59,350 bases of DNA from Acidobacteriota bacterium (lineage in GTDB: Bacteria > Acidobacteriota > Holophagae > Holophagales > Holophagaceae). The position numbers and the translations under genes are program-made. Below the pieces are notes generated by a model. The model was not told where the DNA came from and made no database searches. It saw nothing but the letters and a program-made list of their open reading frames with translations. Where the stretch lies: assembly GCA_021802985.1 (NCBI GenBank), contig JAJZQW010000004.1, positions 1 to 59,350 of the forward strand, written 5' to 3'. The stretch's first letter is position 1, and the number at the start of each line of letters is the position of its first letter. Below are positions 26,140 through 35,944 of this stretch, piece after piece.

Positions 26140-26838
26140 ATGAGCCTGTCGCAGGGGCTCCCCCGCTTCGCCGCGGGGGCGTTCCTGCTTTGCCGCGGCT
26201 GCCTGGGCCCCCTGGACGACGGTGCCGAGGCTGGCCTCTGCGGACGCTGCTGGTCCGGGCTCCTGCCCCTGGCCGAGGAACGCTGCCCTCGCTGCGCCCT
26301 GGTCCATGGCGAAGAGGATTGCCCCGAGGCCACCGCCTGGAGCCTGGGCGATGCCCTGTGGGATTACCACGGGGGCCGGCCGCCCCTGGGCGCGCTGCTG
26401 CTTCCGGCCATCAAGGCCGGGGAGACCGGCTGGCGGCGGGCCCTGCTGGACCGGGCAGCCCTCGCCCCGCTGCCGCCCTGGGCGGCGAAGGTGGACCTGG
26501 TGACGGCGGCGCCCACGGCCCTGCATCGTCGCCTCATCCGCGGTTTCGATCTGGCGGAGGAGGCGGGCCGCAGGGTGGCCGACCGTCTGGAACGGCCCTT
26601 CCAGACTCTGCTGGCAAAGGCCTGGCACAGTGGGCGCCAGGCCTCGCGCACCGAGAGCCACCGCCGCCGCCTGTCCCGGAAGGCCGTCTCCCTGCGTGGT
26701 GATCGGCTGGAGGGTGGCACCGTGTTGCTGGTGGACGACGTGTGGACGACCGGCACCACCCTCCTGCGCTGCGCCCAGGCCCTGAAGGCCGGCGGCGCCG
26801 ACGAGGTGCGCGTGCTGACCCTGTTCCGGGCCCTGTGA
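26140..26838 (+). CDS. ComF-like phosphoribosyltransferase-family protein
   Basis: 232 residues. The N-terminal Cys-rich zinc-binding part has CRGCLGPLDD, CGRCWSG and CPRCALVHGEEDCPE. The C-terminal phosphoribosyltransferase domain has RGFDLAEEAGRRVA, the RxxQ-like RQASRTESHRRRLSRKA and the PRPP loop VLLVDDVWTTGTTLLRCAQAL. ComF proteins are needed for natural transformation in several species but also occur elsewhere. A ComEA-like gene and a pseudopilin gene are in the same window, 20 kb away. It is convergent with the OYE gene, with R5 between. Confidence 0.93.
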   Translation: MSLSQGLPRFAAGAFLLCRGCLGPLDDGAEAGLCGRCWSGLLPLAEERCPRCALVHGEEDCPEATAWSLGDALWDYHGGRPPLGALLLPAIKAGETGWRRALLDRAALAPLPPWAAKVDLVTAAPTALHRRLIRGFDLAEEAGRRVADRLERPFQTLLAKAWHSGRQASRTESHRRRLSRKAVSLRGDRLEGGTVLLVDDVWTTGTTLLRCAQALKAGGADEVRVLTLFRAL

Positions 26839-26860
26839 CGGGTGACTCGAACAGGAAAAG

Positions 26861-26992
26861 AAAGGCTGGTCGCGGAAGGCACGGAATTTCGCGGAGGTCG
26901 CGGAAGGAACTGCGGTTCTGCCTCAGCCGTTTCAGTGCCTTCTTCCGTGCCTTCCGGCCTTCTTCCGCGTCTTCCGCGACCAGCCTTTTCAA
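26861..26992. repeat. intergenic inverted repeat R5 (CACGGAAG family)
   Basis: Left arm aaaggctggtcgcggaaggc, acggaatttcgcggagg, tcgcggaagg; right arm ccttcttccgtgccttccgg, ccttcttccgcgtcttccgc, gaccagccttt. Terminal words CTGGTCGCGGAAG and CTTCCGCGACCAG are exact complements. It fills most of the space between convergent comF-like and OYE genes. Confidence 0.85.
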
Positions 26993-26997
26993 AGGGC

Positions 26998-28080
26998 TCA
27001 GCGGACGGACACCGCCCCCTGGGCGGCGCGGGCGTAGGAGGCGGGCCAGGGGGTGTCGGCCTTGAGGGCCTGGGCGGCGTGCAGGGGCCAGCGGGGGTCG
27101 CGGAGCAGTTCCCGGCCCAGCAGCACCAGGTCGGCGGAGGACTGGGCCAGGATCTGCTCGGCCTGCTCCGGATCGGTGATGAGGCCCACGGCGCCGGTGG
27201 CGAGGCTGGCCTCGGCCCGGATCCGCGCTGCGAAGGGCACCTGGTAGCCGGGCCCCAGGGGGATCTCCGCGCGGGGGACCAGACCGCCGGAGGAGCAATC
27301 CACGAGGTCCACGCCCAGGTCACTCAGCGCCTTCGCCAGTTCCACGGACTGGTCCAGGTTCCAGCCCCCCTCCACCCAGTCGGTGGCGGAGAGTCGCACG
27401 AACAGGGGCAGGCGCTCGGGCCACCCGTCGCGGACGGCTGCCACCACCTCTCGCAGCAGGCGGGTGCGGTTCTCGAACGAACCGCCGTAGCGGTCCTCGC
27501 GGTGGTTGGACAGGGGGGACAGGAACTGGTGCAGCAGATAGCCGTGGGCGGCGTGAATCTCCACCACCTGGAAGCCCGCGGCCAGGGCTCGGCGGGCGGC
27601 GTCCACGAAGGCCTGGACCACGGCGGCAAGGCCGCCCTCGTCCAGCGCGGTGGGCACGGTCCAACCCTCATCAAAGGCCAGGGCACTCGGCGCCACGGGC
27701 ACCCAGCCGCCCTTCTCGACGGGCAGGCTGCCACTGCCCTTCCAGGGAGCGGGGTTCGAGGCCTTGCGCCCGGCATGGGCCAGCTGGATGCCCGCCGCGG
27801 CACCCTGGGAGGCGATGAAGCGGACGATGCGAGCCAGGGGTTCCGCCTGCGCCTCGTCCCAGAGGCCCAGATCGTCGGGACTGATGCGGCCCTCGGGCAC
27901 CACCGCCGTGGCCTCGGTCATGACCAACCCCGCGCCGCCCTGGGCGAGGCCGCCCAGGTGTACCAGGTGCCAGTCCTGGGCGACGCCATCCACGGCCTGG
28001 TACTGGCACATGGGCGAGACCGCGATGCGGTTGGACAGCGTCAGGCCGCGGAGGGTGAGGGGGTGGAACAGTCTCGACAT
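26998..28080 (-). CDS. NADH:flavin oxidoreductase, old yellow enzyme family (YqjM/NamA type)
   Basis: 360 residues from ATG 28080. FMN-dependent ene-reductase of the YqjM class: N-terminal LFHPLTLRGLTLSNRIAVSPMCQYQ with the class-defining Cys near residue 26, IQLAHAGRKAS, the His pair in VEIHAAHGYLLHQFLSPLSNHR, then EDRYGGSFENRTRLLREVV, FVRLSATDWVEGGW and LVLLGRELLRDPRWPL. It reduces activated C=C bonds; the natural substrate is unknown. The start chosen matches the family length (about 340-360). A 13-bp-stem hairpin lies 16 bp upstream of the start. Confidence 0.95.
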   Translation of the reverse strand: MSRLFHPLTLRGLTLSNRIAVSPMCQYQAVDGVAQDWHLVHLGGLAQGGAGLVMTEATAVVPEGRISPDDLGLWDEAQAEPLARIVRFIASQGAAAGIQLAHAGRKASNPAPWKGSGSLPVEKGGWVPVAPSALAFDEGWTVPTALDEGGLAAVVQAFVDAARRALAAGFQVVEIHAAHGYLLHQFLSPLSNHREDRYGGSFENRTRLLREVVAAVRDGWPERLPLFVRLSATDWVEGGWNLDQSVELAKALSDLGVDLVDCSSGGLVPRAEIPLGPGYQVPFAARIRAEASLATGAVGLITDPEQAEQILAQSSADLVLLGRELLRDPRWPLHAAQALKADTPWPASYARAAQGAVSVR

Positions 28081-28095
28081 GGTGGCTCCGGGAGG

Positions 28096-28125
28096 CTCTG
28101 AATGGGGCCCCTGCCCCATTCAGAG
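28096..28125. promoter_or_regulatory. perfect hairpin upstream of the OYE gene
   Basis: Arms ctctgaatggggc and gccccattcagag (13 bp) with loop ccct. It lies between the OYE start (minus strand) and the XPF-like gene start (plus strand). Size and loop match the hairpin upstream of the GH113-like gene (21521-21550). It does not cover the OYE ribosome-binding site. Confidence 0.6.
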
Positions 28126-28164
28126 ATAGGGTAGGGCGTTAATGCGGTGGGCTCGTCATGATAA

Positions 28165-28863
28165 ATGCGGCGAGGTGGAGACGTGGGCGCAGGTTCCGCC
28201 GGTCAGGCGATCCGGATCTGGGTGGATGACCGGGAGGCGCGGGGGTCCGTTCTGGTGGCCCGATTGGCGGAGATGGCGGGGGTGTCCGTCGCGGTGAAGC
28301 GCCTCCGGACGGGGGATTACCTGATCGAAGAGAAGGCGGTGCTGGAGCGGAAGCGCGTGCCAGATTTCCTGGAGAGCCTGCGGCAGGGGCGTCTGTTCGC
28401 CCAGGCCAGCCGGCTTGCGGCCTCTCCCTGCCGGCCCTTCTTGATTCTTGAAGGAAAGCCTCAGGAATGGCGGCAGGCCGGCGTGACCCGGGAAGGAATC
28501 CAGGGCGCGCTTGTGGCGCTGGCGGTCGGGTTCGGCATTCCCGTCCTTCGCTCCCAGAACGAGGATGAAACGGCGCGATTGATTCTCTTCGCGGCGCGCC
28601 AGCTTCATTCGACATCCAGAACCGTGATCCGCCGGCCCGGAAGGCGCATTCATGGGAAGCGGGCCCGCCAAGTCTACATCCTCACCGGTGTCCCCAGCGT
28701 GGGGGCCGCAAGAGCCCTCCGCCTGCTCGACCGGTTCGGGACGATCGAGGGTGTGATGGCCGCGAGTCCGGAGGCCTTGACGGAAGTCGAAGGCATCGGA
28801 ACAAAGACGGCCCAGAAAATCCACTGGGCCGTCCACGAATCCATCACGCCCTATCTTTCCTGA
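28165..28863 (+). CDS. XPF/ERCC4-type nuclease with C-terminal helix-hairpin-helix domain
   Basis: 232 residues. The ERCC4 nuclease core is intact: WVDDREARGS (about 19-28), LRTGDYLIEEKAVLERKRVPDFLESLRQGRLFAQ with the GDY and ERKxxxD catalytic signature, and FLILEGKPQEW. A paired helix-hairpin-helix region follows (ILTGVPSVGAARALRLLDRFGTIEGVM, LTEVEGIGTKTAQKIHWAV), used by XPF/Hef proteins to bind branched DNA. Length matches the nuclease-HhH half of archaeal XPF/Hef with no helicase. This is uncommon in bacteria and may have been acquired by transfer. The base composition looks slightly less GC-rich than the neighbours. Alternative start: GTG at 28182. Confidence 0.9.
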   Translation: MRRGGDVGAGSAGQAIRIWVDDREARGSVLVARLAEMAGVSVAVKRLRTGDYLIEEKAVLERKRVPDFLESLRQGRLFAQASRLAASPCRPFLILEGKPQEWRQAGVTREGIQGALVALAVGFGIPVLRSQNEDETARLILFAARQLHSTSRTVIRRPGRRIHGKRARQVYILTGVPSVGAARALRLLDRFGTIEGVMAASPEALTEVEGIGTKTAQKIHWAVHESITPYLS

Positions 28864-28886
28864 CTCGGGGCGCAAAGCGCCCCGAG
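28864..28886. terminator. bidirectional hairpin between convergent genes
   Basis: Perfect 10-bp stem ctcggggcgc / gcgccccgag with loop aaa, directly after the XPF-like stop codon and 10 bp before the stop of the convergent cDPG synthetase-like gene. No long T-tract is present. Confidence 0.65.
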
Positions 28887-28896
28887 CCGGTGCGGA

Positions 28897-30216
<1,320 letters not shown>

Positions 30217-30369
30217 GACACGTGCCTTTCGGTCCAGCGGAGCGCCGACACGCTCGAAGGTGGCAGTCCTGGCGGCCCCGCGACAGGGGGAGCATAGTCC
30301 CGTTCCAGCCGGGTGCCAGGGTGGGTTGTGGCCTGGGTCACAGGGGCGGGTTGGGTCTATGCTTTTCCC

Positions 30370-33243
30370 ATGCCCAGTCCAGCCTCTCTCGCGGCCTTCC
30401 TCCGGCGTCGGCGCCGCCTCATCCTGACGCTGGCGGGCCTCTATGTCCTATGGATCCTGGCGGGTTTCCTGCTGGTGCCCCGCCTGGTGCGGCCGCGCGT
30501 CGAACGGGCGGTGGCGGAGGCCACCCACCGGAAGGCCACCCTGGACCGGGTGCGCTTCAACCCCTTCAACCTCGCCATGACCTTCGAGGGCCTGCGGATC
30601 CCCAACCGCAGCGGCGGCGACTGGATCGGCCTGCGGCGCCTCTACGTGAATGCGCGGTTCTGGCCCCTGTTCGCCCGCACGGCTGCCCTCTCGGTCGTGG
30701 AGGTGGACGGCCTGGACGTGCGAACGGTCCTCGACGCGCAAGGCCACCTGAACTTCCAGGACCTGTTGGACGAGCCCGCCGCGAAGCCCGAGCCGGGGGC
30801 CATGCCCTCCGCCTGGACCGTGGCCATCGGCACCTTCCAGTTGCGGGGCGCGCGCCTGGCCTTCGAGGATCGCACCATGGCCACGCCCTTCCGCACGGCC
30901 TTCGGCCCCGTGAACCTGCGGGTGGACGGCATCCGCACCCAGGTGGGCCACCAGAGCGGCTATGCCCTGGACGCCTGGACCGAGGCCAAGGAGCACTTGG
31001 CCTGGAAGGGTGAGATCGGTTTCGAGCCCTTCGTCTCCACCGGGCACCTGGCCGTGGAGAACCTGCAACTGCCCAAATACCGTCCCTACGAGCAGGAGCA
31101 GGTGGCCACGGAGATCCGCAGCGGCACCGCCACCCTGGGCGCCTCGTACCGCTTCGAGTGGGCGCCGGGCCGCCATCGCTTCGAATTATCAGACCTGAGC
31201 CTCGCCCTCCGGAACGTGGTGGTGGCCGAGCCGGGTGCCGCCGTGCCGGCCGTGGTGCTGCCCGCCCTCGATCTCAAGGAGGGCCGGGCCGACCTGCTGG
31301 CCTCCGCCGTGGAGATCGGTTCCATCGCCGCCCAGGGCGGCACCCTGCGCGTGCTGCGGGGCAAGGATGGCGCCCTCAACCTGGCGCGGATGTTCACGCC
31401 CAAGCCGAAACCCAAGGCGCCGGATGAGAAGCCCCTCGACCTGAAGGTGCGCAGCCTGGATCTCACCGGCTTCACCGTGGACTGGGACGACCGCCTGCCG
31501 GTCCGGCCCGTGACGGCCGAGGCGCGAGACGTGGCCCTGCACCTGGCGGACCTGAGTCTGGATCCCGCCGCATCCAGTCCGTTCTCCCTGGCGCTGCGTC
31601 TGGGGAACGGGAGCCTCAGGGCCGAGGGGAAGGCCTCCCCGCTGAAACCCGCGGGCGACCTGGCCCTGAAGGTGGATGGCTTCGATCTCGCACCCTGGGA
31701 TCCCTACCTGGATGGCACCCTGGATGCCCGCCTGGACCGCGGCACCCTCGGCTTCGATGGCCGGGTGACCTTCTCCTTCGCCGGCTCGAAACAGGACGGC
31801 GCCGAGGTCCGGGGCCGGGGCCAGGTCCGGGACTTCCAGATGCACGACACGGTCTTCAACGAACCCTTCATTCGCTGGAAGGACCTGCGGCTCGCTGGCC
31901 TCGCCTTCCGCACTCAGCCCCTGTCCTGCACGTTGCAGGACGTGGCCTGGACCGATCCCGAGGGGCGGCTGGTGGTGGGCCCCGACGGCTCCACCAACGT
32001 GGCCCATGCCCTGCGCCAGGGGACCGAGGCCAAGCCGACGGGCATCGCGGCCTCGGCCATTCCCGCCACGCCCGCGGCGGCGCCGGACATCACAATCACG
32101 AAATTTGCCATCACGGGGGGCCGCCTCAGTTTCGTGGACCGCTCCGTGCAGCCCAACGCCGCGTTGCTGCTGAGCGATCTGGCGGGCAGCTACCTGGGCC
32201 TCTCCAGCCGCCCCGAGGCCAGCTCCAAGGTGGATTTCACGGGCCGTGCCGGTGGACTGGCTCCGGTCACCATCCAGGGCCACGCCATGCCCCTGCGCCA
32301 CGACCTGGATACGGACGTGACCCTGAAGATCCACGGGGCGGATCTCACCGACTTCACCCCCTACACCGGCAAGTATCTGGGCTACACCGTGCAGAAGGGG
32401 AAGCTGGATGTGGAGGCCCGCCTGCGGATCCAGCAGCGCAAGCTCGATGCCCAGAACGCTGTCAAGCTCGACCAGTTCTACCTGGGCGACAAGGTGGCGA
32501 GTCCCGACGCCACGCATCTGCCGGTGAAGCTGGGCTTGGCACTGCTGCGCGACCGCCACGGCGTCATCGCCGTTGATCTGCCCATCCAGGGCAGCCTGGA
32601 CGATCCCGATATCAAATACGGCAAGTTGGTATGGAAGGCCATCTTCAATGTGCTGGGGAAGATCGCCACCTCGCCCTTCACCCTGATCGGCAAGCTCGTG
32701 GGTGGCGATGCGGGCGATCTCAGCCAGGTACCCTTCGCGCCCGGGATGGACACGCTGGATGCTGCGGCCACGACCCGGCTGAAGGCCCTGGCGAAGGCCC
32801 TGACGGAACGGCCGGCCCTGCGGCTGGAGGCCGAGGGCGGCTTCGACGCGGCCCAAGATGGCGCCGCCCTGCGCCGGGCCGGGCTGGAGGCCCTACTGCG
32901 CCGCACCCGAGCCGCCGCCCTGAAGCTGCCCGATGACGGCACCGCAGTGCCGGCCACCGAGCGGGACCGCTGGATCAAGATGGCCTTTGGTGCGGCCTTT
33001 CCCTCCGCCCCGGTGGCCAAGGGCAGCCAGCCCCCGCCACCCCCTCCGCCCTCAGAGATGGAGAACCGGCTGCTGGATGCCGTGAAGGTGGATCCGGCTG
33101 ATCTCACCGACCTGGCCGATCGCCGCGCCAAGCGGGTGCTGGGCTGGTTCCTCGATACCGCCCAGGCCGATCCCGACCGGGTCTTCCAGGTGCGGGACAC
33201 CGGGCTGGCCAAGGGCGCCGTCGTAGCCTTCAACCTCAAGTAG
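30370..33243 (+). CDS. AsmA-like DUF748 family envelope protein
   Basis: 957 residues from ATG 30370. One N-terminal membrane helix (LILTLAGLYVLWILAGFLLVP, about 17-37) is followed by a long periplasmic chain. DUF748 blocks: RVRFNPFNLAMTFEGLRIP, KLDVEARLRIQQRKLDAQNAVKLDQFYLGDKV, LPVKLGLALLRDRHGVIAVDLPIQGSLDDPDIKYGKLVWKA, and the late TLDAAATTRLKALAKALTERPALRLEAEG element. AsmA-like proteins form long beta-groove bridges between the membranes and are linked to phospholipid transport. A Pro-rich linker (PPPPPPSE, about 905) precedes the last helix pair. A downstream acyltransferase gene is convergent, 15 bp away. Confidence 0.88.
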   Translation: MPSPASLAAFLRRRRRLILTLAGLYVLWILAGFLLVPRLVRPRVERAVAEATHRKATLDRVRFNPFNLAMTFEGLRIPNRSGGDWIGLRRLYVNARFWPLFARTAALSVVEVDGLDVRTVLDAQGHLNFQDLLDEPAAKPEPGAMPSAWTVAIGTFQLRGARLAFEDRTMATPFRTAFGPVNLRVDGIRTQVGHQSGYALDAWTEAKEHLAWKGEIGFEPFVSTGHLAVENLQLPKYRPYEQEQVATEIRSGTATLGASYRFEWAPGRHRFELSDLSLALRNVVVAEPGAAVPAVVLPALDLKEGRADLLASAVEIGSIAAQGGTLRVLRGKDGALNLARMFTPKPKPKAPDEKPLDLKVRSLDLTGFTVDWDDRLPVRPVTAEARDVALHLADLSLDPAASSPFSLALRLGNGSLRAEGKASPLKPAGDLALKVDGFDLAPWDPYLDGTLDARLDRGTLGFDGRVTFSFAGSKQDGAEVRGRGQVRDFQMHDTVFNEPFIRWKDLRLAGLAFRTQPLSCTLQDVAWTDPEGRLVVGPDGSTNVAHALRQGTEAKPTGIAASAIPATPAAAPDITITKFAITGGRLSFVDRSVQPNAALLLSDLAGSYLGLSSRPEASSKVDFTGRAGGLAPVTIQGHAMPLRHDLDTDVTLKIHGADLTDFTPYTGKYLGYTVQKGKLDVEARLRIQQRKLDAQNAVKLDQFYLGDKVASPDATHLPVKLGLALLRDRHGVIAVDLPIQGSLDDPDIKYGKLVWKAIFNVLGKIATSPFTLIGKLVGGDAGDLSQVPFAPGMDTLDAAATTRLKALAKALTERPALRLEAEGGFDAAQDGAALRRAGLEALLRRTRAAALKLPDDGTAVPATERDRWIKMAFGAAFPSAPVAKGSQPPPPPPPSEMENRLLDAVKVDPADLTDLADRRAKRVLGWFLDTAQADPDRVFQVRDTGLAKGAVVAFNLK

Positions 33244-33258
33244 GGTGCATCCCTCCGG

Positions 33259-33879
33259 TCAGCTTTCGCGTCCTTCCGCAGTGGCCAGGGGGCGGTCATT
33301 GAGGCCGTGCACGTTGCCGTAGAGGGCCTGGATGAGAGGCAGATCCTGCTCCAGATTGCCGCTCGGATGGAACATGGGCATCAAGCGGACCACGTGTTCC
33401 CGGTAGTCGAAGCCCACGGGCAGGATCGGCACGCCGGCCTTGGCAGCAATCAGGTAGAAGCCGGTCTTCCACCGGCTCACGCCCTTCCGCGTGCCCTCGG
33501 GAGCCAGCGCGAGCATGAGCGTGGGGGCCGCCTCGAAAGCCCTGACGCATTCCCCGACCACCCCATGACTGACCGCGCGATTCACCGGGATCCCCCCCAG
33601 CCTGCGCAGGAAACCCTTGAACGGGGCCTTGAAGAGCGTGTGCTTGCCGAGCCAGGACACGCGCAGCCCGACCGCGAAGACCACCGCCACGCCCAGGGTG
33701 AAATCCCAGTTCGAGGTATGTGGGGCCACGATGACGATGCATTTGGGAACAGCCGGGAAGGCGCCTTCGATCCGCCAGCCGCCCATCCGCAGGTAGGCGT
33801 GGCCGAGGGCCCGCCAGAACCAGCTCCGGGTCTGATGCAGGCCTGGCGGTGGTGCGGGAAAGGGAGGGGGGGGCGGCAT
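33259..33879 (-). CDS. lysophospholipid acyltransferase-family protein
   Basis: 206 residues from ATG 33879; the long upstream open extension is Pro-rich and unlikely to be translated. PlsC-fold signatures: APHTSNWDF (HX4D), GKHTLFKAPFKGFLRRLGGIPVNR, LALAPEGTRK and WKTGFYLIAAKAGVPILPVGFD. This is the compact class of 1-acyl-glycerol-3-phosphate acyltransferase relatives of about 190-210 residues. It has no strong signal peptide. It starts 87 bp beyond the stop of the divergently placed GH15 gene cluster, and ends next to the DUF748 gene. Confidence 0.88.
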   Translation of the reverse strand: MPPPPPFPAPPPGLHQTRSWFWRALGHAYLRMGGWRIEGAFPAVPKCIVIVAPHTSNWDFTLGVAVVFAVGLRVSWLGKHTLFKAPFKGFLRRLGGIPVNRAVSHGVVGECVRAFEAAPTLMLALAPEGTRKGVSRWKTGFYLIAAKAGVPILPVGFDYREHVVRLMPMFHPSGNLEQDLPLIQALYGNVHGLNDRPLATAEGRES

Positions 33880-33964
33880 GGGCGGTTCCGGGAGAGCAAC
33901 CAGACTAACCGGAGTGCGGGGCGGGACCATCCAGGGCGCGGCTCGCGGGGAATCACCCGGGGCG

Positions 33965-35761
33965 TCAGGACCAGGCCCGGACCTTGCCATCCCGGGCGTC
34001 GATCAGCTCCGAGATGGTGATGGCGGCGTTGATCAATCCAACGTGGGTATAGGCCTGGGGGAAATTCCCGAGAAGGCGGCCCGTCGAGGGGTCCACATCC
34101 TCTGAGAACAGTCCGACAGGGTTGGCGTAGGTGCAAACACGCTCGAACACGTCGATGGCCTCCTCCAAGCGTCCGGCCAATGCCAGAGCCTCCGCCCACC
34201 AGAAGGAGCAGATGGTGAAGGTGCTGGTGGGGGCGCCGAAATCGTCTTCGTTCCGATAGCGCATCATGAGCCCCCCCGCGGTGAGTTCCTGCCCGTAGTG
34301 ATCCAGGGTCGAGAGAAAACGTGGATCCTTCGGTTCGATCAACCCCAGGGTTGGAAGCAGCAGCATGGATGCATCAGGGAAGGCACCGTCAAGGGTCTGA
34401 GTGAAGAACCCAAGGCGAGCGTTGAATCCGTGTTCCAGGATGACTTCCTGCTCACGGGCTGCGATGTTCTCCCAGGCGCTGGCCAGAGAGGTTTCATTGA
34501 AGCGACGAGCGATGGCGGCGCCTCTGTTGATGGCGGCCCAGCACATGGCCCGGGAGAAGGTGTAGTTCCGCAACAGGCTCCGGAATTCCCAAATGGAGGT
34601 GTCCGGCTGGGGGGCCAGGGCGATGGCCTTCTCGACCAGCCGGCGGATGAAGGGGAAGAACCGAAGATCCTCTTCGTTGTGGACGAGCCGGGGATCGCGG
34701 AGGATCGTCTCCATGCAGAGCACCAGCTCTCCCATCAGATCGTGCTGCTTCTGATCCACTGCGGCGTTCCCGATGCGCACGGGGCCATGTCCCCCGAAAC
34801 CCGCGAGATGCCCGAGGATTTCTTCCGGAGCGGAAGGGTCGCCATCGATCCCATACAGGGGTTGCAGGGGGCCCATCTCGGCCACATTGCGCAGATACCG
34901 GAGGAACCGCTCCCCCTCTCTCAGGTGGCTGAGCCTCCGGAGGGCCTCCACGACGAACGCGGCATCCCTCAGCCAACAGTACCGGTAGTCCCAGGTTCGC
35001 TCGGTGCCCAACGCTTCGGGAATGCTGGTGGTGGCCGCAGCGATGATGGCCCCGGTATCCTCGAAGGCATGGAGCTTCAGGCACAGGGCGGACCTCAGGA
35101 CCATCTCGGGTTTGAAGAGCGGCAGTGCGCAGGTCTTGGCCCAGCGTTGCCAGCCTTCGGTTGTGAGTTCCAATTCCTGCAGGACCCTGGCCAAAGTGAT
35201 CGGAGGGGGAGTCCCATAAGAGAGACTCAGAAAGACCGGTCCGTCGAGCGTGAACTCATGCTTTCCCGCCACGTAGGTCAAGGGGAGGTTGGTTTGCAGG
35301 AAGAGCGGGCCGCCGCGCCCCCGCACCTCGAGGCAATCGTGGAGGGTGACGATCTGGGTCGGACCGCGGGCATAGTCGAGGCGAGGATCGAAGTCGATGG
35401 AGAGCCTGATGCGGCCCCCTAGCGGGCGCAGGAGGCGGGTCAACCGGATCGGGGTCTCTTCTCCCCAGCCTCGCGGCAGGCGAGGTGCGAAATCAATCAG
35501 TTCCCAGGCTCCGTCTTCATTCGTGAACCGGGTGCAGAGAATGTTCGTGTTCTGCAGGTAGTTCATTTCGCCAACTACCTCTTCACCAGAGAACAGAATT
35601 CGGAAGACCCCTCCCGAGTTGGCATCAAGGAGCCTGGCGAAGACGGACGGGCTGTCGAATCGGGGCAGGCAGAGCCATTCGATCGCGCTCGAAGGCGATA
35701 TCAAGGCCAGCAGGCTGCCATTCCCGATGATTCCGTGGTTCAGGTGTGGGATCTCTGGCAT
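33965..35761 (-). CDS. GH15 family glycoside hydrolase (trehalase or glucoamylase type)
   Basis: 598 residues from ATG 35761. The N-terminal beta-sandwich domain begins IPHLNHGIIGNGSLLALISPSSAIEWLCLPRFDSPSVFARLLD, a bacterial GH15 opening. The (alpha/alpha)6 barrel contains TERTWDYRYCWLRDAAFVVEALRRL, the hallmark WDYRYxWxRD block, then WEFRSLLRNYTFSRAMCWAAINRG and DASMLLLPTLGLI, ending with GLFSEDVDPSTGRLLGNFPQAYTHVGLINAA. GH15 members cut alpha-1,4-glucans or trehalose. The divergent otsA-otsB pair suggests trehalose or a related glucoside as substrate. Confidence 0.93.
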   Translation of the reverse strand: MPEIPHLNHGIIGNGSLLALISPSSAIEWLCLPRFDSPSVFARLLDANSGGVFRILFSGEEVVGEMNYLQNTNILCTRFTNEDGAWELIDFAPRLPRGWGEETPIRLTRLLRPLGGRIRLSIDFDPRLDYARGPTQIVTLHDCLEVRGRGGPLFLQTNLPLTYVAGKHEFTLDGPVFLSLSYGTPPPITLARVLQELELTTEGWQRWAKTCALPLFKPEMVLRSALCLKLHAFEDTGAIIAAATTSIPEALGTERTWDYRYCWLRDAAFVVEALRRLSHLREGERFLRYLRNVAEMGPLQPLYGIDGDPSAPEEILGHLAGFGGHGPVRIGNAAVDQKQHDLMGELVLCMETILRDPRLVHNEEDLRFFPFIRRLVEKAIALAPQPDTSIWEFRSLLRNYTFSRAMCWAAINRGAAIARRFNETSLASAWENIAAREQEVILEHGFNARLGFFTQTLDGAFPDASMLLLPTLGLIEPKDPRFLSTLDHYGQELTAGGLMMRYRNEDDFGAPTSTFTICSFWWAEALALAGRLEEAIDVFERVCTYANPVGLFSEDVDPSTGRLLGNFPQAYTHVGLINAAITISELIDARDGKVRAWS

Positions 35762-35873
35762 CGCGACTGCTCCCTGGAATGGCGGACTCTGCAACGGAAC
35801 CTACGATCCAAGATAGGGCCAGAAAGATAGGCAAATCCCTCGGCCTCGCCACACGACCGCATCCTTCGGCGGG

Positions 35874-35902
35874 TTGTCGCACCTGAAGGGGGCGCCTACA
35901 CT
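35874..35902 (+). promoter_or_regulatory. candidate sigma-70-type promoter for otsA
   Basis: TTGTCG (35874-35879), 17-bp spacer, TACACT (35897-35902). Predicted transcript start about 35909, 36 nt before the OtsA start. Found by eye in the 183-bp divergent region between the GH15 gene and otsA. Confidence 0.45.
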
Positions 35903-35944
35903 CGAACCAACGGATACAAGCTGTCCCAATCTCCCGGGTGCTTC

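Noticed and set aside
24432..26333. A 633-codon open frame antisense to the permease gene
   Set aside because: Typical high-GC antisense artefact; the plus-strand frame is a clear APC transporter.
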